In this document: positions 15,969 to 27,876 of the stretch, piece after piece
Numbering within the stretch: position 1 is the first letter of the stretch
Layout of the letters: every line of letters starts with the position of its first letter
Assembly (NCBI RefSeq): GCF_019145435.1
Contig: NZ_JAHSTS010000001.1
Location: 2,556,001-2,620,000 of the forward strand
Direction of reading: 5' to 3'
Length of the DNA: 64,000 nucleotides
Source of the DNA: Pseudomonas ekonensis
Lineage (GTDB): Bacteria; Pseudomonadota; Gammaproteobacteria; Pseudomonadales; Pseudomonadaceae
Notes under the pieces: model-generated
What the model saw: the letters and a program-made list of their open reading frames with translations, nothing else
What the model was told of the DNA's origin: nothing
Database searches by the model: none
Translations under genes and position numbers: made by a program

Positions 15969-16064
15969 TGGCGGAAGGCAGCCGGAGTCGAACCTGCCCG
16001 GGAACGGATGCCGTCCCCAACCGGGTTTGAAGCCCGGCCGCGCCACCGGGCGCGATTGCCTTCC
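15969..16064 (-). tRNA. selC: tRNA-Sec (anticodon TCA), CCA encoded
   Basis: The minus strand gives a 96-nt tRNA. The 5' acceptor strand GGAAGGCA pairs with TGCCTTCC, followed by the discriminator G and an encoded CCA. The anticodon TCA (plus-strand 16028-16030) sits in the loop CTTCAAA on a GGGC/CCCG stem. A long variable arm (GGGGACGGCATCCGTTCCC) and an 8-bp acceptor stem are hallmarks of bacterial tRNA-Sec. The T loop reads GTTCGACTCC. It lies 7 nt after the selB stop, so the selenocysteine tRNA, its elongation factor and its synthase are clustered. Confidence 0.96.
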
Positions 16065-16071
16065 TTTGAAC

Positions 16072-17987
<1,916 letters not shown>

Positions 17988-17991
<4 letters not shown>

Positions 17992-19400
17992 TCGGGCACC
18001 TGCAGTCGCCCGAGCTGCGCCAGCCACGCCGGCTCGTCGTCCAGCTGCCGCAGGTCCAGCCACAAGGCATCGTCGTCGAGACGGCCTAGCACCGGCACCG
18101 GCAAACCACGCAGCGCCGCCTCCAGGTTCAGCAGGCTGCGCCCGCGCAGACGCTTCGACACCTGCGGGCGCGCGCACAACGCGGCGCTGGGCAGGCGTGC
18201 CACCGGTTGGCTGCCGCTGCCGATCATGCCCAGGGCCGGTTCGGCGCTGACCCGCCAGTTCGGCCCCAACGCCTGGGTCAGCGCCGGTAGCAGGCGTTCG
18301 GCCTGGGCCAAAATTTCCGGTTGCGGGCGAGTCAGCAGGCGCAGGCTCGGCAGGCGCTCGGCCAAGCGGTCCGGATCGCGGTACAAGCCGAGCACCGCCT
18401 CCAGCGCCGCCAAGGTCAGCTTGTCGACCCGCAGCGCCCGTTTCAGCGGGTTCTTCTTGATCTTCGCGATCAGCTCTTTGCGCCCGACGATGAGTCCCGC
18501 CTGGGGCCCGCCGAGCAGTTTGTCGCCGCTGAAGGTCACGATGTCCGCGCCGTCGAGCAAGGCCTGGCCCACGGTCGGCTCCGCCGGCAAACCCCAGCGG
18601 GTCAGGTCCAGCAGGCTGCCGCTGCCCAGGTCTTCGAGCAGCGGCAAGCCATGCCGGTGGGCCAGTTCCGCCAGTTCGGCGGTGGACACCCGGGCGGTGA
18701 ACCCTTCGATGCTGTAGTTGCTCGCGTGCACCCGCATGATCAACCCGCTGCGCGGGCCGACCGCCGCTTCGTAGTCGCGGGCGTGGGTGCGGTTGGTGGT
18801 GCCGACCTCGTGCAGGCGCACGCCGGCGCGGGCCATGATGTCGGGGATGCGGAACGCGCCGCCGATCTCGATCAGTTCACCGCGGGAGATGATGCCTTCC
18901 TTGCGCGCCCCCAGGCTGTTGAGAGTCAGCAGGACAGCGGCGGCATTGTTGTTGACCACGGTCACGGCCTCGGCGCCGGTCAGCTCGCGGATCAGCCCTT
19001 CGATCAGGTCGTCGCGGTCGCCGCGCTTGCCGCTGGCCAGGTCGAATTCCAGGTTGAGCGGATAGCGCGCCGCGACCTGCACCGCCTCGATCGCTTCCTC
19101 CGGCAGCAAGGCGCGGCCCAGGTTGGTGTGCAGCACCGTGCCGGTCAGGTTGAACACCCGACGCACGTGGCTGCGCCGCTGCGCCGCCAGCCGTTCGGCG
19201 GCGCGCCCGGCCAACGCCTCGGGGCCGATCTCGATGGCCGCCAACTGCCCGCCCAGGACCTCGGGGCGCAGCTCATCCAGCAGTTGGCGCAGACAGGCCA
19301 GCAGCGCCTCCCGCCCGAAACGCTCGTTCAGCGGCCGGCAGGCGGGATGACGCAACAGGCTGTCGATGGAAGGCAAACGCGGGGCGACACTCACAGACAT
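17988..19400 (-). CDS. selA: L-seryl-tRNA(Sec) selenium transferase SelA
   Basis: A 470-residue PLP enzyme that converts seryl-tRNA(Sec) to selenocysteinyl-tRNA(Sec) using selenophosphate. The N-terminal tRNA-binding helices are followed by [17 protein letters not shown], the NNNAAAVLL turn, and the PLP lysine K294 in [13 protein letters not shown]. Length equals that of other SelA proteins. GGAGAG precedes the ATG at 19400. The gene lies between fdhE and selB on the same strand. SelD (selenophosphate synthetase) is not in this window and must be encoded elsewhere. Confidence 0.96.
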
Positions 19401-19451
19401 CCGGCTCTCCCGAAATCAACAGATCGTCGGGCCTGAGTGTAGACGCTGCCG

Positions 19452-20378
19452 TCATTCGTCTCCGGGGGCCAACAGCAGATTCGGCGCCAGCCGTTGATGG
19501 CCGTCCTGGGCCAGGCGCATGTCCAGCAGCAGGCTGGTCAGGTCCGCCGACAGCGCTTCGGCGTCGGGGTCGTTCTCCAGATAGACCAACTTGAGGTAGG
19601 TGTTGCAGGTGGGACACACCTCCGCCCGCAGCGGCGCCCGCTCCGCCGTGTGGCGGTCGTCCGCCAGGCTCATGTATTCCAGACCTTTGCTCTGTTCGCA
19701 GTACACGCACTTGACCCGCACCACATGCCATTCGCAGGCGCACAGCGAACACACCAGGTAACGCAGGCCGTTGTGCTTGCCGCGGTGGCGGATCACCCCG
19801 GCCATGGCCGGCGCGCCGCAGGCCGGGCATTGGCTGAGGCTGTCGCCGGGGGTCAGCCGCAGATCCGGCACGCTGAGCAGCCAATGGCTCCACGCCGCTT
19901 GCAGGGCCGCGCCCAGAAACGGCACCAGCGCCGCCGGCACCAGCGAATACTGGCCGCTGACCAGCGCCACCGCCCAGGCGCGGCGCTGGCCGGGGCTGGC
20001 CGTGCGCAAGGTGGCCACGGAGTCGACCACCGCCGCTTGTTCGGGCGCGTCATAGCGTTGCAGCAAGGCGTCCAGGTAAGCCTGCCAGGCGTCCTCGCGG
20101 ACCAAGGTGTCGGCGGCGAACGGCGGCAAGCCGTGCTGACGGCACGTCTCCAGGCGCTGCGCATCGGGCGCCACCGCCAGCGGCGGATCGTCCAGCACCT
20201 GCTGCTGCACCCGGCACAGGCCGGCGATCAGCCGCAGATACGCGGCCAGCGGATGCCCCTCGGCCAGATGTTCCAGCCGCAGGGCGCGCAAGGTGAACAG
20301 ATCGCGCGGCGGCAAATGCAGGAACGGCGGCGAACCGGCCGCCGCTTCGATTTCCCCGGGTTCCAGAATGGTCGGCAA
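19452..20378 (-). CDS. fdhE: Formate dehydrogenase accessory protein FdhE
   Basis: A 308-residue cytoplasmic accessory protein needed for active formate dehydrogenase-N/O. The C-terminal half contains four CxxC rubredoxin-like pairs: CPACGAP, CSLCACEW, CVYCEQ and CPTCNTY. FdhE is reported to bind the catalytic subunit before Tat export. The best start is a TTG at 20378, 3 nt after the fdnI stop; it gives the family N-terminus PTILEPGEIEAAAG, and no ATG fits. The gene belongs to the fdnGHI-fdhE-selAB run. Confidence 0.92.
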   Translation of the reverse strand: MPTILEPGEIEAAAGSPPFLHLPPRDLFTLRALRLEHLAEGHPLAAYLRLIAGLCRVQQQVLDDPPLAVAPDAQRLETCRQHGLPPFAADTLVREDAWQAYLDALLQRYDAPEQAAVVDSVATLRTASPGQRRAWAVALVSGQYSLVPAALVPFLGAALQAAWSHWLLSVPDLRLTPGDSLSQCPACGAPAMAGVIRHRGKHNGLRYLVCSLCACEWHVVRVKCVYCEQSKGLEYMSLADDRHTAERAPLRAEVCPTCNTYLKLVYLENDPDAEALSADLTSLLLDMRLAQDGHQRLAPNLLLAPGDE

Positions 20379-20381
20379 CGG

Positions 20382-21035
20382 TCAGCCCTTCTTGGTGATC
20401 GGCGGTTTCGGCGCAGGCTCGCCTTCCACCTCGCGAGCCCACAGCGCATGGTGCTTGCGGGCCCAGGCGCGGCTGACGCGGCCGTGCATCATCGCGTCCA
20501 CCGAGCCCTTGATCCAGATCCCGGCATAGATGTGCACGATGATGCTCAGGATCAGCACGAACCCGGCCAGCGCGTGCAGCAGCATCGCCCAGCGGATCGT
20601 GGTGATGCCGAACCAGTGGCTGAAGTACGCCCGCCAGATCACCAGCCCCGTGAACAGCAACGCCAGCATGCACAGCAGTAAAGTCCAGAACAGCAGTTTC
20701 TGCCCGGCGTTGTACTTGCCCACCGGCGGCACGGCTTCTTCGTCGTTGACCAGCACCCGGTCGATGCGCCGCAGCCACTTCCAGTCGTTGTCGATGAAGA
20801 AGTTCGAACGCCAGAAGCGCAACACCAGCCCCAGGAAGAACACGAACATCAGCACGCCCATGAACGGATGCAGGATCCGCGTCCACGGCCCGCCGCCGAA
20901 CAGGTTCGTCAGCCAGAACAATGCCGGGTGGAACAGCGCCAGCCCCGACAGCCCGGCCATGAAGAACAGGATCGCCACCAGCCAGTGATTGGTGCGCTGG
21001 TTGGCGGTGTAGCGCAGGATCGGTTTGTCGCTCAT
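20382..21035 (-). CDS. fdnI: Formate dehydrogenase-N, cytochrome b556 (gamma) subunit
   Basis: A 217-residue integral membrane cytochrome b with four helices. Haem-ligand histidines are seen in [29 protein letters not shown] and [21 protein letters not shown]. It receives electrons from the beta subunit and reduces menaquinone or ubiquinone near the cytoplasmic face. The ATG overlaps the stop of fdnH by 4 nt. The C-terminus is longer and polar ([14 protein letters not shown]...). It is part of the formate-to-quinone respiratory complex with the selenoprotein FdnG. Confidence 0.94.
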   Translation of the reverse strand: MSDKPILRYTANQRTNHWLVAILFFMAGLSGLALFHPALFWLTNLFGGGPWTRILHPFMGVLMFVFFLGLVLRFWRSNFFIDNDWKWLRRIDRVLVNDEEAVPPVGKYNAGQKLLFWTLLLCMLALLFTGLVIWRAYFSHWFGITTIRWAMLLHALAGFVLILSIIVHIYAGIWIKGSVDAMMHGRVSRAWARKHHALWAREVEGEPAPKPPITKKG

Positions 21036-21967
21036 GGCCTGCCCTCCCCGCGGGGGTCGAAGGTGTGCACCGCCGGATCGACGACGTGCACCGAGGTGTC
21101 CGGCGGTTGCGGGTGTTCATCCTCTTCCGTGCGGTTGGGCCCGACGCGCACGTAATGGAAGAACCCGGCCAGCACCGCCGCGCCCATCGCCAGCAGGCCC
21201 AGCGGCTTGCTGATGCCTTTCCACAGCCCCACCAGCGGGCTGATCGCCGGAGCGTCCGGCAGGCCGGCGTACAGCCGCGGCGTGTCGGCGTGGTGCAGCA
21301 CGTACATCACGTGGGTGCCGCCGACGCCTTCGGGGTCATACAGGCCGGCCTGGTCGAAGCCGCGGCTCTTGAGGTCGACGACGCGTTCGGCGGCGTGGAC
21401 CTTCATGTCCTCCTTGCTGCCGAACACGATGGCCCCGGTCGGGCAGGTCTTCACGCAGGCCGGCTCCAGGCCCACGGCCACCCGGTCCGAACACAAGGTG
21501 CACTTGTAGGCCTTGTGGTCTTTCTGCGAGATGCGCGGGATGTTGAACGGGCAACCGGTGATGCAGTAGCCGCAGCCGATGCAGTGGTCCTGATCGAAAT
21601 CGACGATGCCGTTGGCGTGCTTGATGATCGCGCCGGGGCTCGGGCACGCCGCCAGGCAGCCGGGCTCGGCGCAGTGCATGCAGCCGTCCTTGCGGATCAG
21701 CCATTCCAGGTTGCCGGCGTCGGTCTCGTGCTCGGTGAAGCGCATCAGCGTCCACGAGTCGGCGGTCAGGTCCTGGGGGTTGTCGTAGGTGCCGTGGTTG
21801 TGGCCCACCTCGTCGCGCAGCTCGTTCCATTCCGAGCACGCGACCTGGCAGGCCTTGCAGCCGATGCACTTGGTGGTGTCGATCAGCTTGGCGACCTCTT
21901 GCTGACCGCGCACCGACGGCGCCGGCGTGGTGGTGGCCGAGCGGGCGATGATGTCTTGGCTGGCCAT
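21032..21967 (-). CDS. fdnH: Formate dehydrogenase-N, iron-sulfur (beta) subunit
   Basis: A 311-residue four-cluster ferredoxin subunit. Cysteine motifs include [44 protein letters not shown] and CTLCSDR with [10 protein letters not shown]; together they hold four [4Fe-4S] clusters. One transmembrane helix near residues 255-275 ([19 protein letters not shown]) anchors it to the membrane. The protein passes electrons from the molybdenum/selenium site of FdnG to FdnI. Its ATG directly abuts the TAA of fdnG. No signal peptide is needed; it is exported with the alpha subunit by Tat. Confidence 0.95.
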   Translation of the reverse strand: MASQDIIARSATTTPAPSVRGQQEVAKLIDTTKCIGCKACQVACSEWNELRDEVGHNHGTYDNPQDLTADSWTLMRFTEHETDAGNLEWLIRKDGCMHCAEPGCLAACPSPGAIIKHANGIVDFDQDHCIGCGYCITGCPFNIPRISQKDHKAYKCTLCSDRVAVGLEPACVKTCPTGAIVFGSKEDMKVHAAERVVDLKSRGFDQAGLYDPEGVGGTHVMYVLHHADTPRLYAGLPDAPAISPLVGLWKGISKPLGLLAMGAAVLAGFFHYVRVGPNRTEEDEHPQPPDTSVHVVDPAVHTFDPRGEGRP

Positions 21968-24900
21968 TTACAGTTTCTCCACGTTGACCAGGAACGACTT
22001 GGATTCCGGGGTCTGGGTGTTGCCGTCGCCGAGGAACGGCACCAGCGTGTTGGTCAGGTAGCCGTGCCGCGTCAGGCCGGTGAAGCCCCAGTGCAGCGGA
22101 ATGCCGATCTGGTGCACCACCTGGTTGTTGACCTGCAGCGGCCGGATCCGTTTGGTGACCACCGCCACCGCCTCGATGAACCCGCGCTTGCTGCTGACCC
22201 GTACCCGGTCGCCCGCGACGATGCCCTTCTCTTTGGCCAGCACCTCGCCGATCTCCACGAACTGCTCCGGCTGGACGATGGCGTTCAACCGGCAATGCTT
22301 GCTCCAGAAGTGGAAATGCTCGGTCAGCCGGTAGCTGGTGGCGGCGTACGGGAAGTCCTTGGCCTGGCCGAGGCTGTCCCACACCGAATCGAAGATCCGT
22401 GCCGCCGGGTTGCTGGTGGCTGTCTTGTTCTGCGGGTGCAGGGGGTTGATGCCGATCGGCGTCTCGAACGGCTCGTAGTGCTCGGGGAACGGGCCTTCGT
22501 TCATCTTGTCCACGGCGAAGAACCGCGCCACGCCTTCGGGGTTCATGATGAACGGATTCATCCCCGCTTCCGGCGGCACGTCGGCCTTGTAGTCCGGCAC
22601 GTCGGTGCCGCCCCAGGCCTTGCCGTTCCACCACACCAGGCGCTTCTTCGGATCCCACGGTTTGCCTTGGGGGTCGGCGGAGGCGCGGTTGTAGAGGATC
22701 CGCCGGTTGGCCGGCCATGCCCAGGCCCAGCCCTGATGCTGATGCATGCCGTAAGGGTCGTTGTTGTCGCGCCGGGCCATCTGGTTGCCGGCCTCGGTCC
22801 AACTGCCGCAGAAGATCCAGCAGCCGGACGCGGTGCTGCCGTCGTCCTTGAGCTGGGCGAAGGCCGCCAGTTGCGCGTTGGCCTTGACCGCCAGGCCGCT
22901 GGCGTCGGTGAAGTCGGTGGTGGCGTAGCCGTTGACCTCCTTGGCGATTTCCTCCGGCGACGGCTCGTCGGCGATCTTGTACGGCCACGACAGTTTCAGG
23001 ATCGGCTCGGCCCAGGCGCCGCCCTCGGCCTGATAGCGCTCGCGCAGGCGCAGGAACAGCCCGCTCATGATCTGCACGTCGGTGCGCGCCTCACCCGGTC
23101 CGTCGGCGCCTTTCCAGTGCCATTGCAGCCAGCGGCTGCTGTTGACCAGCGACCCGTCCTCCTCGGCGAAGCACGTGGTGGGCAGGCGGATGACCTCGGT
23201 CTGGATGTCGGCGGTCTTCACGTCGTTGTAGGGACCGGCGTTCTCCCAGAACTGCGAGGTCTCGGTGGCCAGCGGATCCATCACCACCAGCCACTTGAGC
23301 CGGGCCAGCGCCTTCATCACCCGGTTCTTGTCGGGCAGCGCGGCGATCGGGTTGAAGCCCTGGCACATGTAGCCGTTGACCTTGCCCTGGCCCATCAGGT
23401 CGAAGACCTTGAGGATGTCGTAGTTGGGGATGTCGAGCTTGGGCAGGTAGCTGTAGCCCCACTGGTTGTCGGCGGTGGCGTTGGCGCCGTACCAGGCCTT
23501 CATCAGGCTGACGTGGAACTTGCTGTAGTTCTGCCAGTAGGACAGTTGCCCAGGCCGCAGCGGTTTCTGCGTGCGTTTGGCGATGAAGGCGTTGTAGTCC
23601 TGCTCGGCGTCCAGCGGCAGGGTCAGGTAGCCCGGCAGCGAGTTGGACAGCAGGCCCAGGTCGGTCAGGCCCTGGATGTTGGAGTGCCCGCGCAAGGCGT
23701 TGACCCCGCCGCCCGGCATGCCGACGTTGCCCAGCAGCAACTGCACCATCGCCGCGCTGCGGATGATCTGCGAACCGATGGAGTGCTGCGTCCAGCCCAG
23801 CGCATACAGGATGGTCATGGTCTTGCCCGGTTGCGAGCAGGTGGCGATCTCCTCCCAGATCTTCTTCATGGCCTCGACCGGCATGCCGCAGATCTGGCTG
23901 GCCAGGTCGAGGGTGTAGCGGCTGTAGTGGCCCTTCATCAATTGATAGACGCAACGCGGATCCTGCAGGGTCGGATCGACCTTGGCGAAGCCGTCCTCGC
24001 CCAGTTCGTAGCCCCAGGTGGACTTGTCGGTGTAGCTGCGCTTGGCCGCGTCGTAGCCGGTGAACAGGCCGTCCTCGAAGCCGAAGCCGGCCTTCACGAT
24101 GAAGGACAGGTCGGTGTAGTTGCGCACGTATTCGTGCTGGATCTTGTCCTCGGTCAGCAGGTAATTGATCAGCCCGCCCATGAAGGCGATGTCGGTGCCG
24201 GTGCGGATCGGCGCGTAATAGTCGGCCACCGACGCGGTGCGGGTGAACCTGGGGTCGACCACGATCAGCCGCGCGGCGTTGTGCGCCTTGGCTTCGGTCA
24301 CCCACTTGAAGCCGCACGGATGCGCTTCGGCGGAATTGCCGCCCATCACCAGGATCAGGTTCGCGTTGGCGATGTCGGTCCAGGTGTTGGTCATGGCTCC
24401 ACGGCCGTACGTCGGGGCAAGACTTGCCACCGTCGGGCCGTGTCAGACACGCGCCTGGTTGTCGAACCCCAGCATGCCGAGGCTGCGCACCACCTTATGG
24501 GTGATGTAGCCCGCTTCGTTGGACGCCGCCGACGCCGCGAGGAACCCGGTGGTGAGCCAGCGGTTCACCGTCTGGCCCTGGGCGTTGCGCTCGGTGAAGT
24601 TGGCGTCGCGGTCGGCCTTCATCAGGTCGGCCACGCGGTCCAGCGCCTCGTCCCAGGAGATCCGCGTCCACTCGTTGGAACCCGGCTTGCGTACCTGCGG
24701 GTACTGCAGGCGGCCCGGGCTGTGGATGAAGTCCAGCAGGCCGGCGCCCTTGGGGCACAGGGTGCCGCGGTTGACCGGGTGGTCGGCGTCGCCCTCGATG
24801 TGGATGATGTTCTGCGCCACGTTCTTGCCGGCGTCGCCCTGGCTGTACATGATCAGCCCGCACCCGACCGAGCAGTACGGGCAGGTGTTGCGGGTCTCAT

Positions 24901-25033
24901 GGGTGTGGGCGAGCTTGAAGTGGCGAACCTGCTCGGCGAAGGCCGGCGTCGGGGCCATGCCCAACGCGCCCAGGCTCGAGCCTGCAAGGCCGATGCCGGC
25001 GACCTTGAAGAACTGACGACGGCTGAGATCCAT
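21968..25033 (-). CDS. fdnG: Formate dehydrogenase-N major (alpha) subunit, selenoprotein
   Basis: A 1021-residue molybdopterin oxidoreductase read through an internal TGA. The ATG at 25033 (AGGAG upstream) begins MDLSRRQFFKVAG, a Tat signal. CPYCSVGCG with a later cysteine holds one [4Fe-4S] cluster. The in-frame TGA at 24445-24443 is codon 197, giving NQARV-Sec-HGPTVASLAP, the active-site selenocysteine (residue 196 in E. coli FdnG). A SECIS hairpin follows at once. Taken as two separate frames (24443-25090 and 21968-24430) it would look broken; it is one gene. It oxidises periplasmic formate to CO2 and feeds electrons to FdnH and FdnI. Confidence 0.96.
24400..24445 (-). promoter_or_regulatory. 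Bacterial SECIS element in fdnG, with the recoded TGA
   Basis: Directly after the TGA the mRNA can fold CACGGCC against GGCCGTG as an outer stem. The apical stem pairs GG and GGC with GCC and CC, leaving a single U bulged. Counting from the U of UGA as 1, the bulged U is position 17, the residue known in E. coli fdhF and fdnG to be contacted by SelB. The loop region reads AAGUCU, against AGGUCU in E. coli fdhF. Pairing was worked out by eye. Confidence 0.85.
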
Positions 25034-25439
25034 CGTGAACTCCTGATCAGGTGAAACCCGGTACGTTGCCGGGCAGTTCTGGACAATCACGGTTGCGGCA
25101 GACGCACTGCCGATCCTTTCACTCTAGCCAACGAACCGACAGCCGGCACGCCAACCGACCGTCGGTGGCACGCCGTCATCCGCCGATGCCCCTTGCGGGA
25201 GCAACTGCCCTGCCCTGGGCCGGTGGTGTCCGGGCTGACGCCATCGCCTGCGGGCTGGCTCCTACAGGGGAATGTGTGTGCAACCCGGAACGCGCAGTCA
25301 TTCGCCAATACCTTTGCGGGAGCCAACCTGACGGCGATGGCGACCTGACTGACACAGCGCGATGACCGCCCGGTCGCGCAAGGGCAGGCAGTGGCTTATC
25401 ATGGCGCCCATCAACGACCCCGCCTTCACGAGACCCCGC
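25034..25439. other. Intergenic stretch between fdnG and patB with degenerate REP elements
   Basis: A 406-nt gap between divergent genes. It should hold the fdn promoter (near 25040-25140) and the patB promoter. A REP element (GCCATCGCCTGCGGGCTGG, followed by CTCCTACAGG) lies at about 25240-25269. A degenerate partner (TTTGCGGGAGCCAACC, then GGCGATGGCG) lies at about 25313-25345. I looked for a TTGAT-N4-ATCAA Anr/Fnr box upstream of fdnG and saw none. Confidence 0.5.
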
Positions 25440-26597
25440 ATGACTTTCGATTTTGATCAGGTATTCGACCGCCACGACACCGGCAGCACCAAGTGGAGCC
25501 GCTATTCGGCCGACGTGCTGCCGATGTGGGTCGCTGACATGGATTTCGCCGCGCCGCCGGTGGTCATCGAAGCGTTGCAGCAACGCCTGCTCCACCCGCT
25601 GGTGGGCTACAGCGTGGCCCAGGACAACCTGCGCCAGGCCATCGTCGCCGACCTCTGGGCCAAGTACGCCTGGCGCGTGCAGCCCCAGGAGCTGGTGTTC
25701 CTGCCGGGCGTGGAATCGGGCTTCAACATGGCGCTCAAGGCGCTGGTGCAGCCGCAGCAGAACGTCGTGGTGCAAACGCCGAACTACCCGCCGCTGCGCC
25801 ACGCGCCGGGCCACTGGGGCCTGAACAAGGTCGAACTGGAATTCCTCGCGCAGGACGACGGCACCTACGCCACCCCGCTGGACGCCCTGCGCCAGGCCCT
25901 CGACGGCGGCGGCGCGCTGCTGCTGAGCAACCCGCACAACCCGATCGGCAAGGTCTTCGCCCGTGAGGAGCTGCAAGCGGTGGCCGACCTCTGCGTCCAG
26001 CAGGACGCCTGGATCATCTCCGACGAAATCCACGCCGAGCTGTGCTACGACGGCCGCGTGCACATTCCGACCGCCTCCCTCGGCGCCGACATCGCCAAAC
26101 GCACCATCACCCTGATGTCGGCCAGCAAGGCCTACAACATCGCCGGGCTGAAGACCTCGTTCATGATCATCCAGGACGCCGCCCTGCGCGAGCGGGTCAA
26201 CCACGCCCGCTGCGGCATGGTCGACAGCGTCAACCCGCTGGGCATGGAAGCCACCCGCGTGGCCTACAGCGAGGCCGGGCCATGGCTCAAGGCGCTGAAA
26301 CAGTACCTGCAAGCCAACCGCGATTACCTGGTCGAAGCGGTGCGCAGCCGTCTGCCGGGCGTGTCGATCAACGTGCCGCAAGGCACTTACCTGGCCTGGC
26401 TCGACTGCTCGGCGCTGGACCTGGGCGACCCGCAGCGGTTTTTCCTCGAACACGCCAAGGTCGGCCTGAGCACCGGATCGGACTTCGGCGACCACAGCCA
26501 ACCGTTCGTGCGCCTGAACTTCGGCTGCCCGCGCTCGATGCTCGAAGAAGGCATCGCCCGCATGGAACGCAGCCTGGCGCAGCGAAGCGGCGCCTAA
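25440..26597 (+). CDS. patB: PatB/MalY family PLP-dependent cystathionine beta-lyase
   Basis: A 385-residue fold-type I aminotransferase-like enzyme. It begins MTFDFDQVFDRHDTGSTKWS, the usual PatB N-terminus, which fixes the ATG at 25440 although the frame is open further upstream. The PLP lysine is K230 in LMSASKAYNIAG. SNPHNPIGKVF and ISDEIHAELCYDG provide the cofactor-binding Asn and Asp. Such enzymes cleave C-S bonds of cystathionine or cysteine conjugates to a thiol, pyruvate and ammonia. The gene is alone and is followed by a tandem REP array. Confidence 0.88.
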   Translation: MTFDFDQVFDRHDTGSTKWSRYSADVLPMWVADMDFAAPPVVIEALQQRLLHPLVGYSVAQDNLRQAIVADLWAKYAWRVQPQELVFLPGVESGFNMALKALVQPQQNVVVQTPNYPPLRHAPGHWGLNKVELEFLAQDDGTYATPLDALRQALDGGGALLLSNPHNPIGKVFAREELQAVADLCVQQDAWIISDEIHAELCYDGRVHIPTASLGADIAKRTITLMSASKAYNIAGLKTSFMIIQDAALRERVNHARCGMVDSVNPLGMEATRVAYSEAGPWLKALKQYLQANRDYLVEAVRSRLPGVSINVPQGTYLAWLDCSALDLGDPQRFFLEHAKVGLSTGSDFGDHSQPFVRLNFGCPRSMLEEGIARMERSLAQRSGA

Positions 26598-26608
26598 ACC
26601 GCAAAACT

Positions 26609-26969
26609 GTAGGAGCTTGCCTGCAAGCGATGACGCCGGCATTGCCGACATCGGTAGCGACTGCCCCACCGCCATCGCCAGCAGGCTGGCTCCCACAAAG
26701 AATCAGATACTTGCACGCCGCAGAACCTGTAGGAGCTTGCCTGCAAGCGATGACGCCGGCATTGCCAACATCGGTGGCGACTGCCCCACCGCCATCGCCA
26801 GCAGGCTGGCTCCCACAAAGAATCAGATACTTGCACGCCGCAGAACCTGTAGGAGCTTGCCTGCAAGCGATGACGCCGGCATTGCCGACATCGGTGGCGA
26901 CTGCCCCACCGCCATCGCCAGCAGGCTGGCTCCTACAAAGGGCCGGGAGGCGTTCGGAATCGGTGGTCG
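26609..26969. repeat. Tandem array of a 120-bp double-REP unit, about three copies
   Basis: TGTAGGAGCTTGCCTGCAAG recurs at 26609, 26729 and 26849, an exact 120-bp period. Each unit also carries the inverted partner GCCATCGCCAGCAGGCTGG, so each is a pair of facing REPs (a BIME). The first two units end in a CAAAGAATCAGATACTTGCA spacer, while the third breaks off into unrelated sequence at about 26938. Units differ at only a few positions, which indicates recent duplication. This array fills most of the 499-nt gap between patB and the TSUP gene. Confidence 0.92.
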
Positions 26970-26979
26970 CCGCAGAACT

Positions 26980-27008
26980 CTGTGGGAGCGGGCTTGCCCG
27001 CGATAGCG
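26980..27008. repeat. Single REP element of a second class
   Basis: CTGTGGGAGCGGGCTTGCCC followed by GCGATAGCG, a GC-rich REP type distinct from the CCAGCAGGCTGG type in the array just upstream. The same class appears as an inverted pair at 35236-35330. Confidence 0.75.
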
Positions 27009-27096
27009 TCAGACGGGTCGCCGCAACATCCGGAAATGAGTAACATGGCCGCCCGTCCCCGCAGCCCGTCTGCGCCCTGCCGAATAAGCCGATTCC

Positions 27097-27876
27097 ATGC
27101 CCTTCGATCTCAGCGTTGACCTCACCACCCTGGCCATCCTGGCCCTCGTCGCGTTCATTGCCGGTTTCATCGACGCCATCGCCGGCGGCGGCGGCCTGTT
27201 GACCACCCCGGCCCTGCTCACCGCCGGCCTGCCGCCGCACCTGGTGCTGGGCACCAACAAGCTGAGCTCGACTTTCGGCTCGGCCACCGCCAGCTTCACC
27301 TTCTACCGGCGCAAGCTGTTCCACCCAAGGCAATGGATGCACGCGATCGTCGGCACCCTGGTCGGCGCGCTGACCGGTGCCATCGTCGCCCACTACCTGC
27401 CGGCGGAATGGCTGAACAAGATGCTGCCGGTGATCGTGTTCGCCTGCGGCCTGTACCTGCTGTTCGGCGGCACGCCGAAGGCGCCGCTGGACAGCGACGC
27501 GCCGATCAAGAAGACCTGGCAAGGCCCGCAAGGCTTCAGCCTGGGCTTCTACGACGGCGTGGCCGGCCCCGGCACCGGCGCGTTCTGGACGGTGAGCAGC
27601 CTGCTGCTCTACCCCATCGACCTGGTCAAGGCCAGCGGTGTGGCGCGCAGCATGAACTTCGTCAGCAACATCGCGGCGCTGGCGGTGTTCGTGTTCTCCG
27701 GGCAAGTGGACTGGATCATCGGCCTGTGCATGGGCCTGTCGGTGATGGTCGGCGCGTTCTTCGGGGCGCGCACCGCGATCAGCGGCGGCGCCAAGTTCAT
27801 CCGTCCGGTGTTCATCACCGTAGTGCTGGGGCTGACCGTGCGGCTAGCCTGGCAGCACTGGTTCAGCGTGGCCTAA
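27097..27876 (+). CDS. yfcA: TSUP family (TauE/SafE, YfcA-like) membrane transporter
   Basis: A 259-residue polytopic inner-membrane protein with about eight hydrophobic segments. The family signature is near the N-terminus: [19 protein letters not shown], then [21 protein letters not shown]. The second half repeats the motif as [19 protein letters not shown] proteins export or import organosulfur compounds and organic anions; the substrate of YfcA itself is not established. The last 33 nt overlap the 3' end of the convergent nudC gene. Confidence 0.88.
   Translation: MPFDLSVDLTTLAILALVAFIAGFIDAIAGGGGLLTTPALLTAGLPPHLVLGTNKLSSTFGSATASFTFYRRKLFHPRQWMHAIVGTLVGALTGAIVAHYLPAEWLNKMLPVIVFACGLYLLFGGTPKAPLDSDAPIKKTWQGPQGFSLGFYDGVAGPGTGAFWTVSSLLLYPIDLVKASGVARSMNFVSNIAALAVFVFSGQVDWIIGLCMGLSVMVGAFFGARTAISGGAKFIRPVFITVVLGLTVRLAWQHWFSVA

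Noticed and set aside
15969..16064. selC as an integration site of a genomic island
   Set aside because: tRNA-Sec genes are frequent integration sites, but here it is flanked by adh and selB with no integrase or direct repeat of the tRNA end visible.
21065..25054. A 1329-codon open frame on the plus strand, antisense to fdnGH
   Set aside because: It is a by-product of high GC at third codon positions. The translation has no recognisable domains and is rich in Arg, Val, Gly and His; the minus-strand genes are unambiguous.
21968..25090. fdnG looks like two broken genes split by a TGA
   Set aside because: The TGA is at the known selenocysteine position, is followed by a SECIS hairpin with the bulged U at position 17, and the sel genes are adjacent. 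It is recoding, not a frameshift or nonsense mutation.
26609..26969. Regular 120-bp repeats considered as a CRISPR array
   Set aside because: Repeats and spacers are too long, the spacers are identical rather than unique, and the units are paired REP elements. No cas genes are present.
27844..27876. 33-nt overlap of the TSUP and nudC genes as a possible mis-annotation
   Set aside because: Both C-termini are normal for their families; a short convergent overlap is acceptable.
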